32,801 nt of DNA from UBA3907 sp033810155 (GCA_033810155.1 JAPXKJ010000011.1:1-32801); one strand, 5' to 3'. Counted from the first letter of the stretch, positions 7,843-16,161 are shown. Numbers and translations are program-made. Notes: generated from the letters alone by a model not told the origin.

Positions 7843-7873
7843 ATTATAGCCCAAGCGCTTGCCCTGTGCCAAA
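7843..7873 (-). promoter_or_regulatory. Candidate sigma-70 promoter of the activator gene
   Basis: On the minus strand TTGGCA (7873-7868) and TATAAT (7848-7843) stand 19 bases apart, about 30 bases before the activator start. The spacing is longer than ideal. The -35 box overlaps the edge of the TTCGGC repeat cluster, so autoregulation is possible. Confidence 0.4.
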
Positions 7874-7955
7874 AGTTCGGCGCAAAAGAGGGGATATGTG
7901 CCGAATATATGGCAATACGCGACGAATTGTGACGAAAGTTCGGCAGTGACTTTCG
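7865..7955. promoter_or_regulatory. Candidate activator-binding sites (TTCGGC inverted repeats)
   Basis: TTCGGCGCA (7876-7884) and TGTGCCGAA (7897-7905) form an inverted repeat with one mismatch and a 12-base gap. A third TTCGGCA is at 7939-7945, nested in a second inverted repeat CGAAAGT (7933-7939)/ACTTTCG (7949-7955). A partial TGTGCC is at 7865-7870. The cluster lies 90-180 bases upstream of the -24/-12 promoter, the usual distance for enhancer sites of sigma-54 activators. Binding is inferred, not shown. Confidence 0.55.
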
Positions 7956-8045
7956 CAAATCTTGCCTTTGGGCCAAGGATTACGAAAAAGTAAGGCGAAT
8001 ATCATCGCCGCCTAGGGCAATTCCACTTCAGGGTATTGCAGACGG

Positions 8046-8061
8046 TGGCACGGTATTTGCA
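8046..8061 (+). promoter_or_regulatory. Sigma-54 (-24/-12) promoter of the lysine operon
   Basis: TGGCACG, then GTAT, then TTGCA matches the sigma-54 consensus TGGCACG-N4-TTGCW at every conserved base. The GG at 8047-8048 and GC at 8059-8060 are 10 bases apart. Transcription would start near 8072, leaving a leader of about 120 bases before kdd. The neighbouring gene for a sigma-54 activator supports the call strongly. Confidence 0.88.
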
Positions 8062-8194
8062 TATTAATAACTGAAGATGTGGGATAATAGAATTTCGAGG
8101 AGTCCGGCAAGATTAGAGATGCGGTACTTCTCAGCAGAAGCACCAGCAGAAGCACCTAAGAACAGATTAATGATGAAAAGTGGAGGGTAAGCCA

Positions 8195-9265
8195 TTGAAA
8201 AAAGAGTATAAGCCAGGATGTCCGTATGGAACACACCGAGTATTGGAGCCCGAAGGAGTATTACCTCAGGCTGCGTGGCGAATAGATAATAGCCCTGAAA
8301 TAAGGGACAACGAGATGTTGATAGATGTAGAAACTCTTAACATCGATGCCGCAAGTTTCAAACAAATAGTGTCTGGATGCACCGAAGATATGGACGATGC
8401 CGCCAAAGAGGAGTACGTTGCTTCGCAGGTTATGGACATTGTCAATAAGCGGGGCAAAATGCATAACCCGGTTACCGGGTCAGGCGGGATGCTTCTGGGG
8501 AAGATTCTTGAGTTTGGCCCTAAGATACAGGGCAAAGATGGTGCTCAAGTGGGGGATAGAATATGCACGCTGGTATCTCTTTCTCTTACCCCACTGAAAA
8601 TACACAAAGTTAAAAAGGTTCATCTGGATAAGGATCAAGTTGACGTAGAAGGTACCGCTGTATTGTTTGAGACAGGAGTATTTTCCGTCATCCCGTCCGA
8701 TTTGGGAGACAAACTATCTTTGGCTGTCTTGGATGTGGCCGGCGCCCCAATCCAAACAGACAGGTTGGTCAAGGAAGGAGATACCGTATTTGTGTTAGGT
8801 GCAGGCGGCAAGTCAGGGATCATGTGTTGTAGCGTTGCTAAGAAAAAAGCCGGTCCCAACGGCAAAGTAATAGGCCTTGCCCACAGCAACAGATCTAAGG
8901 AACGTCTCGAACGCCTTGGGTGCTGCGATGTCGTTTTGCAAGGAGATGCAGGAAACGCCATATCCACGATGAACAAACTTCTAGCCGCAAACGACGGACA
9001 TAAGGCAGACATCACCATAAACTGCGTTAACATTCCGGGGACAGAGATGAGCTCTATACTGAGCACGAAAGATGGCGGTAAGGTCTACTTCTTCTCAATG
9101 GCCACTAGCTTTACGGCTGCTGCCTTGGGCGCCGAAGGAGTAGGCGCAGACGTAGAACTCATAATAGGTAACGGTTATGCGAAAGGTCATGCGAAATACG
9201 CTCTTGAGCTGGTTAGACAGGACAAAAAGCTCAGAGAGATCCTAGAAGAGATGTTTGAAAGTTAG
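8195..9265 (+). CDS. kdd: L-erythro-3,5-diaminohexanoate dehydrogenase
   Basis: A 356-residue NAD(P)-dependent enzyme of anaerobic lysine fermentation that oxidatively deaminates 3,5-diaminohexanoate to 5-amino-3-oxohexanoate. The N-terminal KPGCPYGTHRVLEPEGVLPQ is characteristic of the family. A Rossmann segment VFVLGAGGKSGIMC is followed by GKVIGLAHSNRSKERLERLGC and a late acidic segment. TTG 8195 is the preferred start: GGAGGG (8182-8187) is 7 bases ahead, while the in-frame GTG 8180 overlaps that site. It is the first gene after the sigma-54 promoter. kamA begins 49 bases downstream. Confidence 0.93.
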   Translation: MKKEYKPGCPYGTHRVLEPEGVLPQAAWRIDNSPEIRDNEMLIDVETLNIDAASFKQIVSGCTEDMDDAAKEEYVASQVMDIVNKRGKMHNPVTGSGGMLLGKILEFGPKIQGKDGAQVGDRICTLVSLSLTPLKIHKVKKVHLDKDQVDVEGTAVLFETGVFSVIPSDLGDKLSLAVLDVAGAPIQTDRLVKEGDTVFVLGAGGKSGIMCCSVAKKKAGPNGKVIGLAHSNRSKERLERLGCCDVVLQGDAGNAISTMNKLLAANDGHKADITINCVNIPGTEMSSILSTKDGGKVYFFSMATSFTAAALGAEGVGADVELIIGNGYAKGHAKYALELVRQDKKLREILEEMFES

Positions 9266-9314
9266 TATATGTAGGCCCGAAGTATATCTAGATTAGCAGG
9301 GAGGTTACAGCAGA

Positions 9315-10619
9315 TTGCGCCATTACAAGGAGATTCCCTTTTTCAAAGATGTGCAAGAAGAGCAATGGAATGATTGGCATTGGCAATGGAAGAACAGGAT
9401 CGAAGACGTTGAAACATTGTCAAAAGTGATAGAGCTTACCCCTGAAGGAAAGCAGGGCGTTGAAACAGCTCTCTCTCGAGTTAAGATGGCTATAACGCCT
9501 TACTACGCAAGCCTCATAGATCCGGTCGATGAAACGTGCCCGATAAGGCTTCAGGCAGTTCCGAGGGCTCAAGAAGCCCGACAACTTCCGTGGGAGTTTT
9601 TTGATCCTTTGTCTGAAGACGAAGATGCTCCGGTTCCAGGGCTTACTCACCGTTATCCTGACAGAGTGCTGTTTCTCGTTACTGAGCAATGTTCCATGTA
9701 CTGCCGACACTGCACTAGACGCAGAGTTGTTGGCGTTACAGATAGAGTAGCGGCGGCTGATCAAATCGACTTGGGGATCGAGTATATAAAGAGCCACAAG
9801 GAAATAAGAGACGTTCTCATTTCAGGCGGAGATCCCTTGACTTTATCGGATGACAAGCTAGAGTCGATAATAAGAAGGATAAGAGAGATCCCACACGTTG
9901 AGATAATAAGGATTGGTTCGAGAGCACCTGTGGTGATGCCGCAGAGGGTTACTGAGGAACTTGCCTCGATGCTAGCAAAATACCACCCCTTGTACCTAAA
10001 TACTCATTTTAACCATCCAAAAGAAATAACTCCTGAGACAGAACGAGCTTGTGCAATTCTTGCCAATGCCGGTGTGTGCCTGGGCAATCAAAGCGTGCTT
10101 TTGCGCGGCGTCAATAATTGCCCTAACATCATGAAAGAGTTGGTACACGGTCTTTTGAAGATAAGAGTGAAACCATACTACATCTACCAATGCGATCTCA
10201 CCTGGGGCCTTGATCACTTTCGGACTACGATCGCCGAGGGTTTGGAGATAATGGAATACTTGCGAGGACACACTTCAGGCTTGGCGGTACCTACCTATGT
10301 TGTAGACGCTCCAGGTGGAGGCGGCAAGATCCCTCTTGGACCGAACTACATTTTGTCTATGGGAGAGCATTCAGTCGTTGTTCGCAACTACGAAGGCGTG
10401 ATTTCAGCCTATCACGAGCCAGAATATGACCATGGGGAAAATTGGACTTCAGACGGAAAATGCCGTTTGTGCGGAGGAGATCACAAAGACGCTACGGGCG
10501 TGGCGGGTCTTCTTGCAGGCAACAAAGTGAGTCTGGTGCCTTTTGGTACCGAAAGATTAGAAAGAAGAAAAGGCTATAAAAAAGGCAATTCTTGTAGCTG
10601 CGTTCTAAACGACGAGTGA
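9315..10619 (+). CDS. kamA: L-lysine 2,3-aminomutase
   Basis: A 434-residue radical-SAM, PLP-dependent enzyme converting L-lysine to L-beta-lysine. The [4Fe-4S]-binding CxxxCxxC is CSMYCRHC (Cys126, 130, 133). The PLP-binding lysine is Lys338 in DAPGGGGKIP, and Asp294 and Asp331 match the two acidic residues that bind the substrate side-chain amine in the Clostridium subterminale enzyme (Asp293, Asp330, Lys337). The C-terminus has CRLC (383-386), resembling the zinc site. These residues favour true lysine 2,3-aminomutase over the EpmB or glutamate-mutase relatives. TTG 9315 is the start, with GGGAGG (9299-9304) 10 bases ahead. A short Lys/Cys-rich tail (GYKKGNSCSC) ends the protein. Confidence 0.96.
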   Translation: MRHYKEIPFFKDVQEEQWNDWHWQWKNRIEDVETLSKVIELTPEGKQGVETALSRVKMAITPYYASLIDPVDETCPIRLQAVPRAQEARQLPWEFFDPLSEDEDAPVPGLTHRYPDRVLFLVTEQCSMYCRHCTRRRVVGVTDRVAAADQIDLGIEYIKSHKEIRDVLISGGDPLTLSDDKLESIIRRIREIPHVEIIRIGSRAPVVMPQRVTEELASMLAKYHPLYLNTHFNHPKEITPETERACAILANAGVCLGNQSVLLRGVNNCPNIMKELVHGLLKIRVKPYYIYQCDLTWGLDHFRTTIAEGLEIMEYLRGHTSGLAVPTYVVDAPGGGGKIPLGPNYILSMGEHSVVVRNYEGVISAYHEPEYDHGENWTSDGKCRLCGGDHKDATGVAGLLAGNKVSLVPFGTERLERRKGYKKGNSCSCVLNDE

Positions 10620-10662
10620 GAATCTGGAACTCAAGAAGGTTTGTGTAAGCGAGGTGATTCAT

Positions 10663-11802
10663 GTGACACAGGAAAAACCGCGTGAGTGCGGTCAAAGAAA
10701 GAGAAAAATCGCAGAAAAGAAGCCTCAAGACAAAAGCAAGGATCTTTCTGATTTGGTGATCGAAAGCGGTGTTAGATCGTTAGCAGTCATAGGTACCGCA
10801 AAGAACGTGGGAAAGACTGTTACCATGAATTACCTCGTGTCAGAACTATCGTCAAGGGGGATGACGTTAGGGCTCATATCTTCAGGACGGGATGGAGAGA
10901 TCATAGATGTTCTGACAGGGGAGCCCAAGCCTAGTGTGACTCCGCCTGCGGGAACATGGATCGCTACGGCCGAAGGGGTGCTTGGAGAAGCGGCAATGAA
11001 CATCGAAATAGCGGACGTCTTCGAGCGCACTGGCATCTTCGGCCGAATAGTCATAGGGAGGATGGTCGAGTCTGTCCCTATCGAACTTGTAGGTCCCCCA
11101 ACCGCTAAAGAACTATCACTCATAGTGAAGAACTTGCTTGCCCTTGGCGCAGACATCGTACTTGTTGATGGCGCTTTGGACAGAAAATCTGCCGCTAGCC
11201 CCCAAGTAACCGATGCGACCATCTTATCTACCGGCGCTGTGGCAGGTAGAAACATAAGAGAAATTGCAGAAGAGATGGGGTTTTGGGTTTGGCTTTTGTC
11301 GCGGCCACAGCATGATGATGAAAGAATAAGGGCGTTGGCGAGGAAAGCAGTTGAGAAAGAAACGGTATGCCTGATACGACGCAGCGCCGAGGGCTTTACG
11401 CTAGATCTTACTCCATACGTGACTGTGCTAGGCAATGAGGATGACATTCTTGAATTAGCGGATGATGCGGTTGCGGTTGTCGTACCCGGGGCTGTTACTC
11501 AAGAGTTTGTTGAGGCGGTCTGGTCATGGGTAGAGGATGAAGAGTTCTGCGTTATCGCAAGAGATGCAGTTAGCATATTTGTGGACAAAATACCTGGAAT
11601 CTCCCTTTATGTGGTCTATCCCATGAGGGTGTTAGCAGCAACTGTGAACCCTAGCAGTTTCGCAGATGTGCAGCACGATTCCGAAGAACTAGTTCGTGAA
11701 ATCGCAGAGGAGATCTCTACGTGGGGGCATCCCCTGCCTGTTTTTGATGTGGTCTCAGGAGAAAAGAGTTTCAAGGGGGTGAGCGGGTTGGTCTTGGGGT
11801 AA
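10663..11802 (+). CDS. kamB: Lysine 5,6-aminomutase reactivase subunit KamB (P-loop protein)
   Basis: A protein of about 379 residues with a charged N-terminal tail and a P-loop near residue 45 (IGTAKNVGKT), resembling the dethiobiotin-synthetase/MobB class of nucleotide-binding folds. ILVDGALDRK-like segments follow (ADIVLVDGALDRKSA). By family and position it is KamB, predicted to work with KamC in restoring inactivated B12-dependent lysine 5,6-aminomutase; biochemical proof is limited as far as I know. GTG 10663 is chosen because GAGGTG (10651-10656) is 6 bases ahead; the in-frame GTG 10654 lies within that site. It sits between kamA and kamC in the sigma-54 operon. The stop is 23 bases before the assigned kamC start. 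Confidence 0.82.
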   Translation: MTQEKPRECGQRKRKIAEKKPQDKSKDLSDLVIESGVRSLAVIGTAKNVGKTVTMNYLVSELSSRGMTLGLISSGRDGEIIDVLTGEPKPSVTPPAGTWIATAEGVLGEAAMNIEIADVFERTGIFGRIVIGRMVESVPIELVGPPTAKELSLIVKNLLALGADIVLVDGALDRKSAASPQVTDATILSTGAVAGRNIREIAEEMGFWVWLLSRPQHDDERIRALARKAVEKETVCLIRRSAEGFTLDLTPYVTVLGNEDDILELADDAVAVVVPGAVTQEFVEAVWSWVEDEEFCVIARDAVSIFVDKIPGISLYVVYPMRVLAATVNPSSFADVQHDSEELVREIAEEISTWGHPLPVFDVVSGEKSFKGVSGLVLG

Positions 11803-11825
11803 CTGATGATTCTAACTATGAGAAA

Positions 11826-13643
11826 GTGAACGAAGAGTCCGAAGCAAAGATTGCTAGGGTAGCGAAGACTACTAGAAAAGAAAAAGCGATACTTACCCCG
11901 CCGAGCGCGAGAGAGAAGCTAGGTTTTGCAGCAATTTGGGACAGAGTCACGCCTCGTTCTGCGATGGGGCGGAGGGTTAAGTTCAGGGCGAAACCCTTTC
12001 TTCCTAGCATGGAAGACGATTTGGATAAGGAGTTCGACGCCCTTGAAACGATCGTGGGATTGTGGAGTGAATCGCCTCAGGTTTTTACCGAGCTTATGGG
12101 AATACTTAGTAACTCCAAAGACCCTTTTTATGCGATAACGCTTCTTAACGATGGAAAACCTTTGCCTCATGCAGAGATGTTCATAGTCGCTCACCTTTGT
12201 TTTACGGTAAACAGGGTATTGGCACTTATGACTGACGAGAAATTGATAGGCCAAAGTGCGGTTTTGTGGCCGGAGAAAGTGGTTCCGCCTTCGCTTTATG
12301 AGGTAGAAAAACACCTTCTCCTAGGCTCACAGGGCCAGCCTACCTTTTACGTAAGCGATGGGTATTCCGAGGCACTTGCTTCTGTGAGAAAAGAGCGCAA
12401 ACAGAAAGAAAAAGAACTAAGAGAAGAAATGGCTAAAGAAGCGGCTAAAGCAGAGGAACTCATTGGCAGAAGACCTGGGTTGAGGGAAGAGATCGCTATT
12501 CGAAGGCGAGACTACGATACCATAGAAAAAGCAAGACTCATGCCTGAACTTGCAGAAACCAGGGAAACCTTGACGCATGTGCACTTTAAGCTAAAGCCTA
12601 CCCGCGACGCCGTTAAGATCGAAAGAGAGATAAACAGACTAAGGCAGAAAGAAAGCGAACTTGAGGAACAGGTTCTTATCGATCTTTCCAAGAAAGTGGC
12701 TGAACACCTAGCTGAAATACAAAGAGCAGCTAAGGCAATAGGGGAGCTAGATTTTCTTATCTGCAAGGCAGAACTTGCAAAGGCGATGAATGGAGTAAGA
12801 CCTCGCATAGTTCGCGTAGGATTGGAGACTCATGCCGGGAAACCAGATCAAGATGGCGCAAGTTCCAAAACTTCCGTTCCGCTCAAGGTCTGTGAGGCAG
12901 TTCATCCTCTTGTGAAAGAAGAAGTAGAAGCTCGCGGTGGCAAATACCAACCCATAAGCATGGAGGTAGATTCGACTGTCTCTGTGATAACAGGGCCAAA
13001 CATGGGGGGCAAGACCGTAGCTCTTGCAACCATAGGATTGTGTGCAACTATGGTCCAATGGGGACTTATGGCACCGTGTGGATATATTGAAATGGGTCTT
13101 TACGATTTCATACATTTTCAGGCTCAGGAAGAAGAAACCCCGGGGCTCTCTAGTTTTGCCGCGGAGATCGTAAGCCTCAAACAGGCTCTTTCGCGTCTAG
13201 ATGAAAGAGGGCTAATCCTTCTGGACGAGGTAGGCAGGGGAACCAATCCGTCTCAAGGGCTTTCTTTATGTGCGGCGCTCCTTTCTTTTTATCTCGAGAA
13301 CGATATGACTTCTTCTCACGTGATAGCTACCACCCATTATCACGGGCTAGCAGATATGCTGCAAGTGCCTCATTGGCAAGTTAGAGGTCTAACCACAGAT
13401 CTATCTTTGGATAGCCCACAGAAGGAATTTGCCGAGATTAGCGATACGTGGGCAAATGGCACCGACGGAATAGAATGGTTGTATCGTCATATGGACTACA
13501 GCCTGCAAAAGGTAGGACCCGACACGCCTACTCCCCACGATGCCCTCTTAATAGCTAGGGTCCTCGGGATCAACAAGGAGATTATTGAAAAAGCTGAAAT
13601 GTTCTACAAAGCGAGTCAACGTAACGGCGAGGTGAAAATATAA
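11826..13643 (+). CDS. kamC: Lysine 5,6-aminomutase reactivase ATPase KamC (MutS-like)
   Basis: A 605-residue MutS-related ATPase without the mismatch-recognition domain. A lysine/arginine-rich N-terminus is followed by a lever-like region with long charged helices (about 185-300, probable coiled coil). The ATPase domain has Walker A ITGPNMGGKT, Walker B LILLDEVGRGTNPSQG and the His switch IATTHYHG. The family is associated with kam genes, and KamC is predicted to use ATP to exchange damaged cobalamin in KamDE; this role is inferred from the operon. The start is uncertain: GTG 11826 has no good ribosome site, and the frame is open upstream into kamB, so an overlapping start is possible. The stop TAA shares a base with the kamD ATG (TAATG). 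Confidence 0.85.
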   Translation: MNEESEAKIARVAKTTRKEKAILTPPSAREKLGFAAIWDRVTPRSAMGRRVKFRAKPFLPSMEDDLDKEFDALETIVGLWSESPQVFTELMGILSNSKDPFYAITLLNDGKPLPHAEMFIVAHLCFTVNRVLALMTDEKLIGQSAVLWPEKVVPPSLYEVEKHLLLGSQGQPTFYVSDGYSEALASVRKERKQKEKELREEMAKEAAKAEELIGRRPGLREEIAIRRRDYDTIEKARLMPELAETRETLTHVHFKLKPTRDAVKIEREINRLRQKESELEEQVLIDLSKKVAEHLAEIQRAAKAIGELDFLICKAELAKAMNGVRPRIVRVGLETHAGKPDQDGASSKTSVPLKVCEAVHPLVKEEVEARGGKYQPISMEVDSTVSVITGPNMGGKTVALATIGLCATMVQWGLMAPCGYIEMGLYDFIHFQAQEEETPGLSSFAAEIVSLKQALSRLDERGLILLDEVGRGTNPSQGLSLCAALLSFYLENDMTSSHVIATTHYHGLADMLQVPHWQVRGLTTDLSLDSPQKEFAEISDTWANGTDGIEWLYRHMDYSLQKVGPDTPTPHDALLIARVLGINKEIIEKAEMFYKASQRNGEVKI

Positions 13644-15196
13644 TGTTAAAGCTCAACCTTGATACTGACAAAATAAGAAGATGTCACGAGCTTGCTCAAA
13701 GTATCACTTCAAAGGTGAATCAAGAACTTGTCCCCTATGGTACGGTCGCGATAGAAAGAACGGTGACCCGATTCATGGGTGTGGACGGCGTAGATGAGGA
13801 AGGAGTACCTTTACCTAACATATTTGTAAACGAGCTCGCCAATCGAGGCAAGGTGAACGACGGTGCAGCGCTTTATCTGGCAAATGCTTGTGTGGAGCTT
13901 GGAATGACTCCTCAGCAAGTATGCGAGATGGTTGCCGCAAGGAGCCTTGATGTCACTAGTTTGCCCTGGCACGGGGTTGACGTGGTGCGCGCCAAAGCAA
14001 GGGAACTGTGCAAAGAATCCCTGGCTTTGGTGAAGGCGAATAGGAAAAAGAGAGAATCTATGTTAGAAGATATGCCTGTCACCGAAACTCCGTGGCTCTA
14101 TGTCATATGTGCTACAGGCAATGCTCTTGAAGATGCGGTACAGGCGAAGATGGCGGCAGCACAAGGAGCCGATGTCATAGCAGTCATACGCTCTACGGGT
14201 CAGAGCCTTCTAGATTACGTACCTCACGGGATAACGACAGAAGGTTTTGGCGGCACATACGCCACGCGGGAGAATTTCAAACTCATGCGCGCTGCCCTTG
14301 ATGAGGAGTCCGAGAAACTGGGGCGGTATGTGAGGCTAGTGAATTACTGCTCAGGATTGTGTATGCCAGAGATAGCATTCATGGGAGCGGTAGAAAGACT
14401 AGACATGATGCTAAATGATGCCATGTACGGCATATTGTTTAGAGACATAAACATGGAAAGAACCTTAGTAGACCAGAACTTTTCACGTATGATAAATGCT
14501 TACGCCGGAATTATCATAAATACAGGTGAAGATAACTATCTCACTACAGCCGATGCTTTTGATGCTGGTCCTTCGGTTCTCGCGTCTCAATTCATGAATT
14601 ACCATTTTGCCAAGAACGCAGGCCTAAATGACGGGCTCATAGGCCTAGGGCACGCATTCGAAATAGATCCGTTCATTCAAGATAGCATTTCTTATGAACT
14701 ATCCATGGCTCTTATGGTGCGGCAAATATTCCCTGATTGCCCCATCAAGTATATGCCGCCTACTGTGCACAAAAAAGGCGACATATTCTTCTCCCATGTT
14801 TTAGATAGTAGTTTCAACCTAGTGTCAAACCTGACTGGGCAGACCATTCATTTGGTCGGCATGCTGACAGAAGCCATACATACGCCTTTGATACAGGATA
14901 GGTACATTTCTATATCCTCAGCATGTTACATGCGAAATGCTGCCAAGAACTTGGGTCAGAATCTTGAAATAACCTCGGATGGGTTAGTCCAGAAACGCGC
15001 GGCTAGCATCCTTGATGAAACCTGCGACTTCTTAGAGCATGTAGATGAAAAAGGGCTGTTTGCAGCCATAGGCGAAGGGGCGTTTGCCGGCGTAAAGCGG
15101 TACAGGACAGGCGGAAGAGGCAGAGAAGGCGTCTTCATGAAGAGTCTTTCGTATTTTAACCCTGTTGAAGAAGCGCTATTAGAAGAATTGTTCTAG
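13643..15196 (+). CDS. kamD: Lysine 5,6-aminomutase alpha subunit
   Basis: A 517-residue large subunit (family about 516) of the adenosylcobalamin- and PLP-dependent mutase that moves the terminal amino group of beta-lysine or D-lysine. It forms the TIM barrel that binds substrate. The family-typical segments RSTGQSLLDYVPHGITTEGFGGTYATRENF and NYCSGLCMPEIAFMGAVERLDMMLNDAMYGILFRDIN are recognisable in shortened form (RSTGQSLLDYVPHG, GLCMPEIAFMG). ATG 13643 overlaps the kamC stop by one base, and GAGGTG (13629-13634) is 8 bases ahead, so translation is coupled to kamC. kamE follows after a 70-base gap with a hairpin. Confidence 0.96.
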   Translation: MLKLNLDTDKIRRCHELAQSITSKVNQELVPYGTVAIERTVTRFMGVDGVDEEGVPLPNIFVNELANRGKVNDGAALYLANACVELGMTPQQVCEMVAARSLDVTSLPWHGVDVVRAKARELCKESLALVKANRKKRESMLEDMPVTETPWLYVICATGNALEDAVQAKMAAAQGADVIAVIRSTGQSLLDYVPHGITTEGFGGTYATRENFKLMRAALDEESEKLGRYVRLVNYCSGLCMPEIAFMGAVERLDMMLNDAMYGILFRDINMERTLVDQNFSRMINAYAGIIINTGEDNYLTTADAFDAGPSVLASQFMNYHFAKNAGLNDGLIGLGHAFEIDPFIQDSISYELSMALMVRQIFPDCPIKYMPPTVHKKGDIFFSHVLDSSFNLVSNLTGQTIHLVGMLTEAIHTPLIQDRYISISSACYMRNAAKNLGQNLEITSDGLVQKRAASILDETCDFLEHVDEKGLFAAIGEGAFAGVKRYRTGGRGREGVFMKSLSYFNPVEEALLEELF

Positions 15197-15205
15197 GCAG
15201 AAACA

Positions 15206-15233
15206 TACCATTTTTGTGCCCCGGCACATGGTA
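15206..15233 (+). other. Intercistronic hairpin between kamD and kamE
   Basis: TACCAT (15206-15211) pairs perfectly with ATGGTA (15228-15233), and GTGC (15216-15219) with GCAC (15224-15227) around a CCCG loop, leaving a four-U bulge on the left arm. GGGGTTTTGCC follows, too weak a T-run for a confident terminator. It could set mRNA stability or partial termination between the two subunits. Confidence 0.5.
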
Positions 15234-15266
15234 GGGGTTTTGCCTTGGAGTAGGGAGGTATGATGC

Positions 15267-16094
15267 ATGGCATGTAACATCGAGGGGAATCCTAACGATT
15301 TTACTGTGGCAAACGGTTCAAAGGAAGCGCAGCATGAAGATAAGCAGCATGATAGTTCTGACTTTGTCCTGCCCTACGGAGACCACGAAAACGACGGAAT
15401 TGTGCAGGTTAGTTTCACTTTGCCTATAGAAAAAGGAGCGCTTGCTGAAGAAGCTGCAAGGCAAATCATGCGTACAATGGGTCTTGAAGAGCCGGTAGTT
15501 TCTGAATCTTCGTACCTTAGCGAAGGTTTCACTTTTTTTGTGGGCTATGGAAAACTCAAAAGACCGATCCAGATATCAAAACTCAAAGTAGCCAGACCTA
15601 TGTGGGATTTACTTGAGCCTACTGAGGTTGACAAGATGATAAAAGAAAGACTTGGCCGTCCCCTTATAGTTGTTGGAGCGGCCACGGGAAACGATGCTCA
15701 CACGGTGGGGCTCGACGCCATCTTGAATTACAAAGGGTTTGCGGGAGACCACGGGCTTGAAGCGTACTCATCTTTCAGAGTGATCAATATGGGCAGTCAA
15801 GTGCCAAATGAGGTTCTTGTTGCTAAAGCAAGAGAAGTAAGGGCAGACGCCATTTTGGTGTCGCAGGTAGTGACCCAGAGAAACGTTCACATATCAAACT
15901 TGACCAATTTGGTGGAACTACTAGAAGCAGAGGGTCTAAGAGATAAAGTGATATTGATTGCAGGCGGGCCGCGCATAACCCATGCCTTAGCCCTTGAACT
16001 TGGCTATGACGCCGGATTTGGAGCAGGTACAAAACCGCAAGACGTAGCTTCTTATTTGGCGCAAGAAGTCTTGAAGAGAAAATCTTTGTATTAA
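15267..16094 (+). CDS. kamE: Lysine 5,6-aminomutase beta subunit (B12-binding)
   Basis: A 275-residue small subunit carrying the Rossmann-like cobalamin-binding domain. The DxHxxG motif is DAHTVG; His145 is the predicted cobalt ligand. Lys156 in LNYKGF is 11 residues later, exactly the spacing between His133 and the PLP-binding Lys144 of the Clostridium sticklandii enzyme. The later LVSQ and AGGPR segments fit the S/TxL and GG cobalamin motifs. The N-terminal 45 residues are hydrophilic and variable. ATG 15267 has GGGAGG (15253-15258) 8 bases upstream. Other ATGs at 15260 and 15263 are out of frame or stop at once. It is the last gene of the lysine operon here. Confidence 0.96.
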   Translation: MACNIEGNPNDFTVANGSKEAQHEDKQHDSSDFVLPYGDHENDGIVQVSFTLPIEKGALAEEAARQIMRTMGLEEPVVSESSYLSEGFTFFVGYGKLKRPIQISKLKVARPMWDLLEPTEVDKMIKERLGRPLIVVGAATGNDAHTVGLDAILNYKGFAGDHGLEAYSSFRVINMGSQVPNEVLVAKAREVRADAILVSQVVTQRNVHISNLTNLVELLEAEGLRDKVILIAGGPRITHALALELGYDAGFGAGTKPQDVASYLAQEVLKRKSLY

Positions 16095-16096
16095 CG

Positions 16097-16125
16097 TTGC
16101 GTGATGTGTCTCAGATGAGTAGAAT
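16097..16125 (+). promoter_or_regulatory. Candidate sigma-70 promoter of rpoE-pyrG
   Basis: TTGCGT, 17 bases, TAGAAT. The -10 box differs from consensus at one base, the -35 at three. It lies just after the kamE stop and 37 bases before rpoE, where a new transcription unit is expected. Confidence 0.4.
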
Positions 16126-16161
16126 TACTGAGAACATCTAGCCGGTTGGGGGTGAGAAAGG

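Larger units (their letters stand above)
7814..8194. other. Divergent regulatory region between the activator and kdd
   Basis: This 381-bp gap contains no gene that I can support. It carries the activator's own promoter, the TTCGGC repeat cluster, the sigma-54 promoter at 8046-8061, and a leader of about 120 bases before kdd that includes a perfect 12-bp tandem duplication (CAGCAGAAGCAC at 8132-8143 and 8144-8155). Confidence 0.7.

Noticed and set aside
10830..11447. Long open frame on the strand opposite kamB (205 codons)
   Set aside because: It is the antisense shadow of kamB, serine-rich with no motif and no ribosome site.
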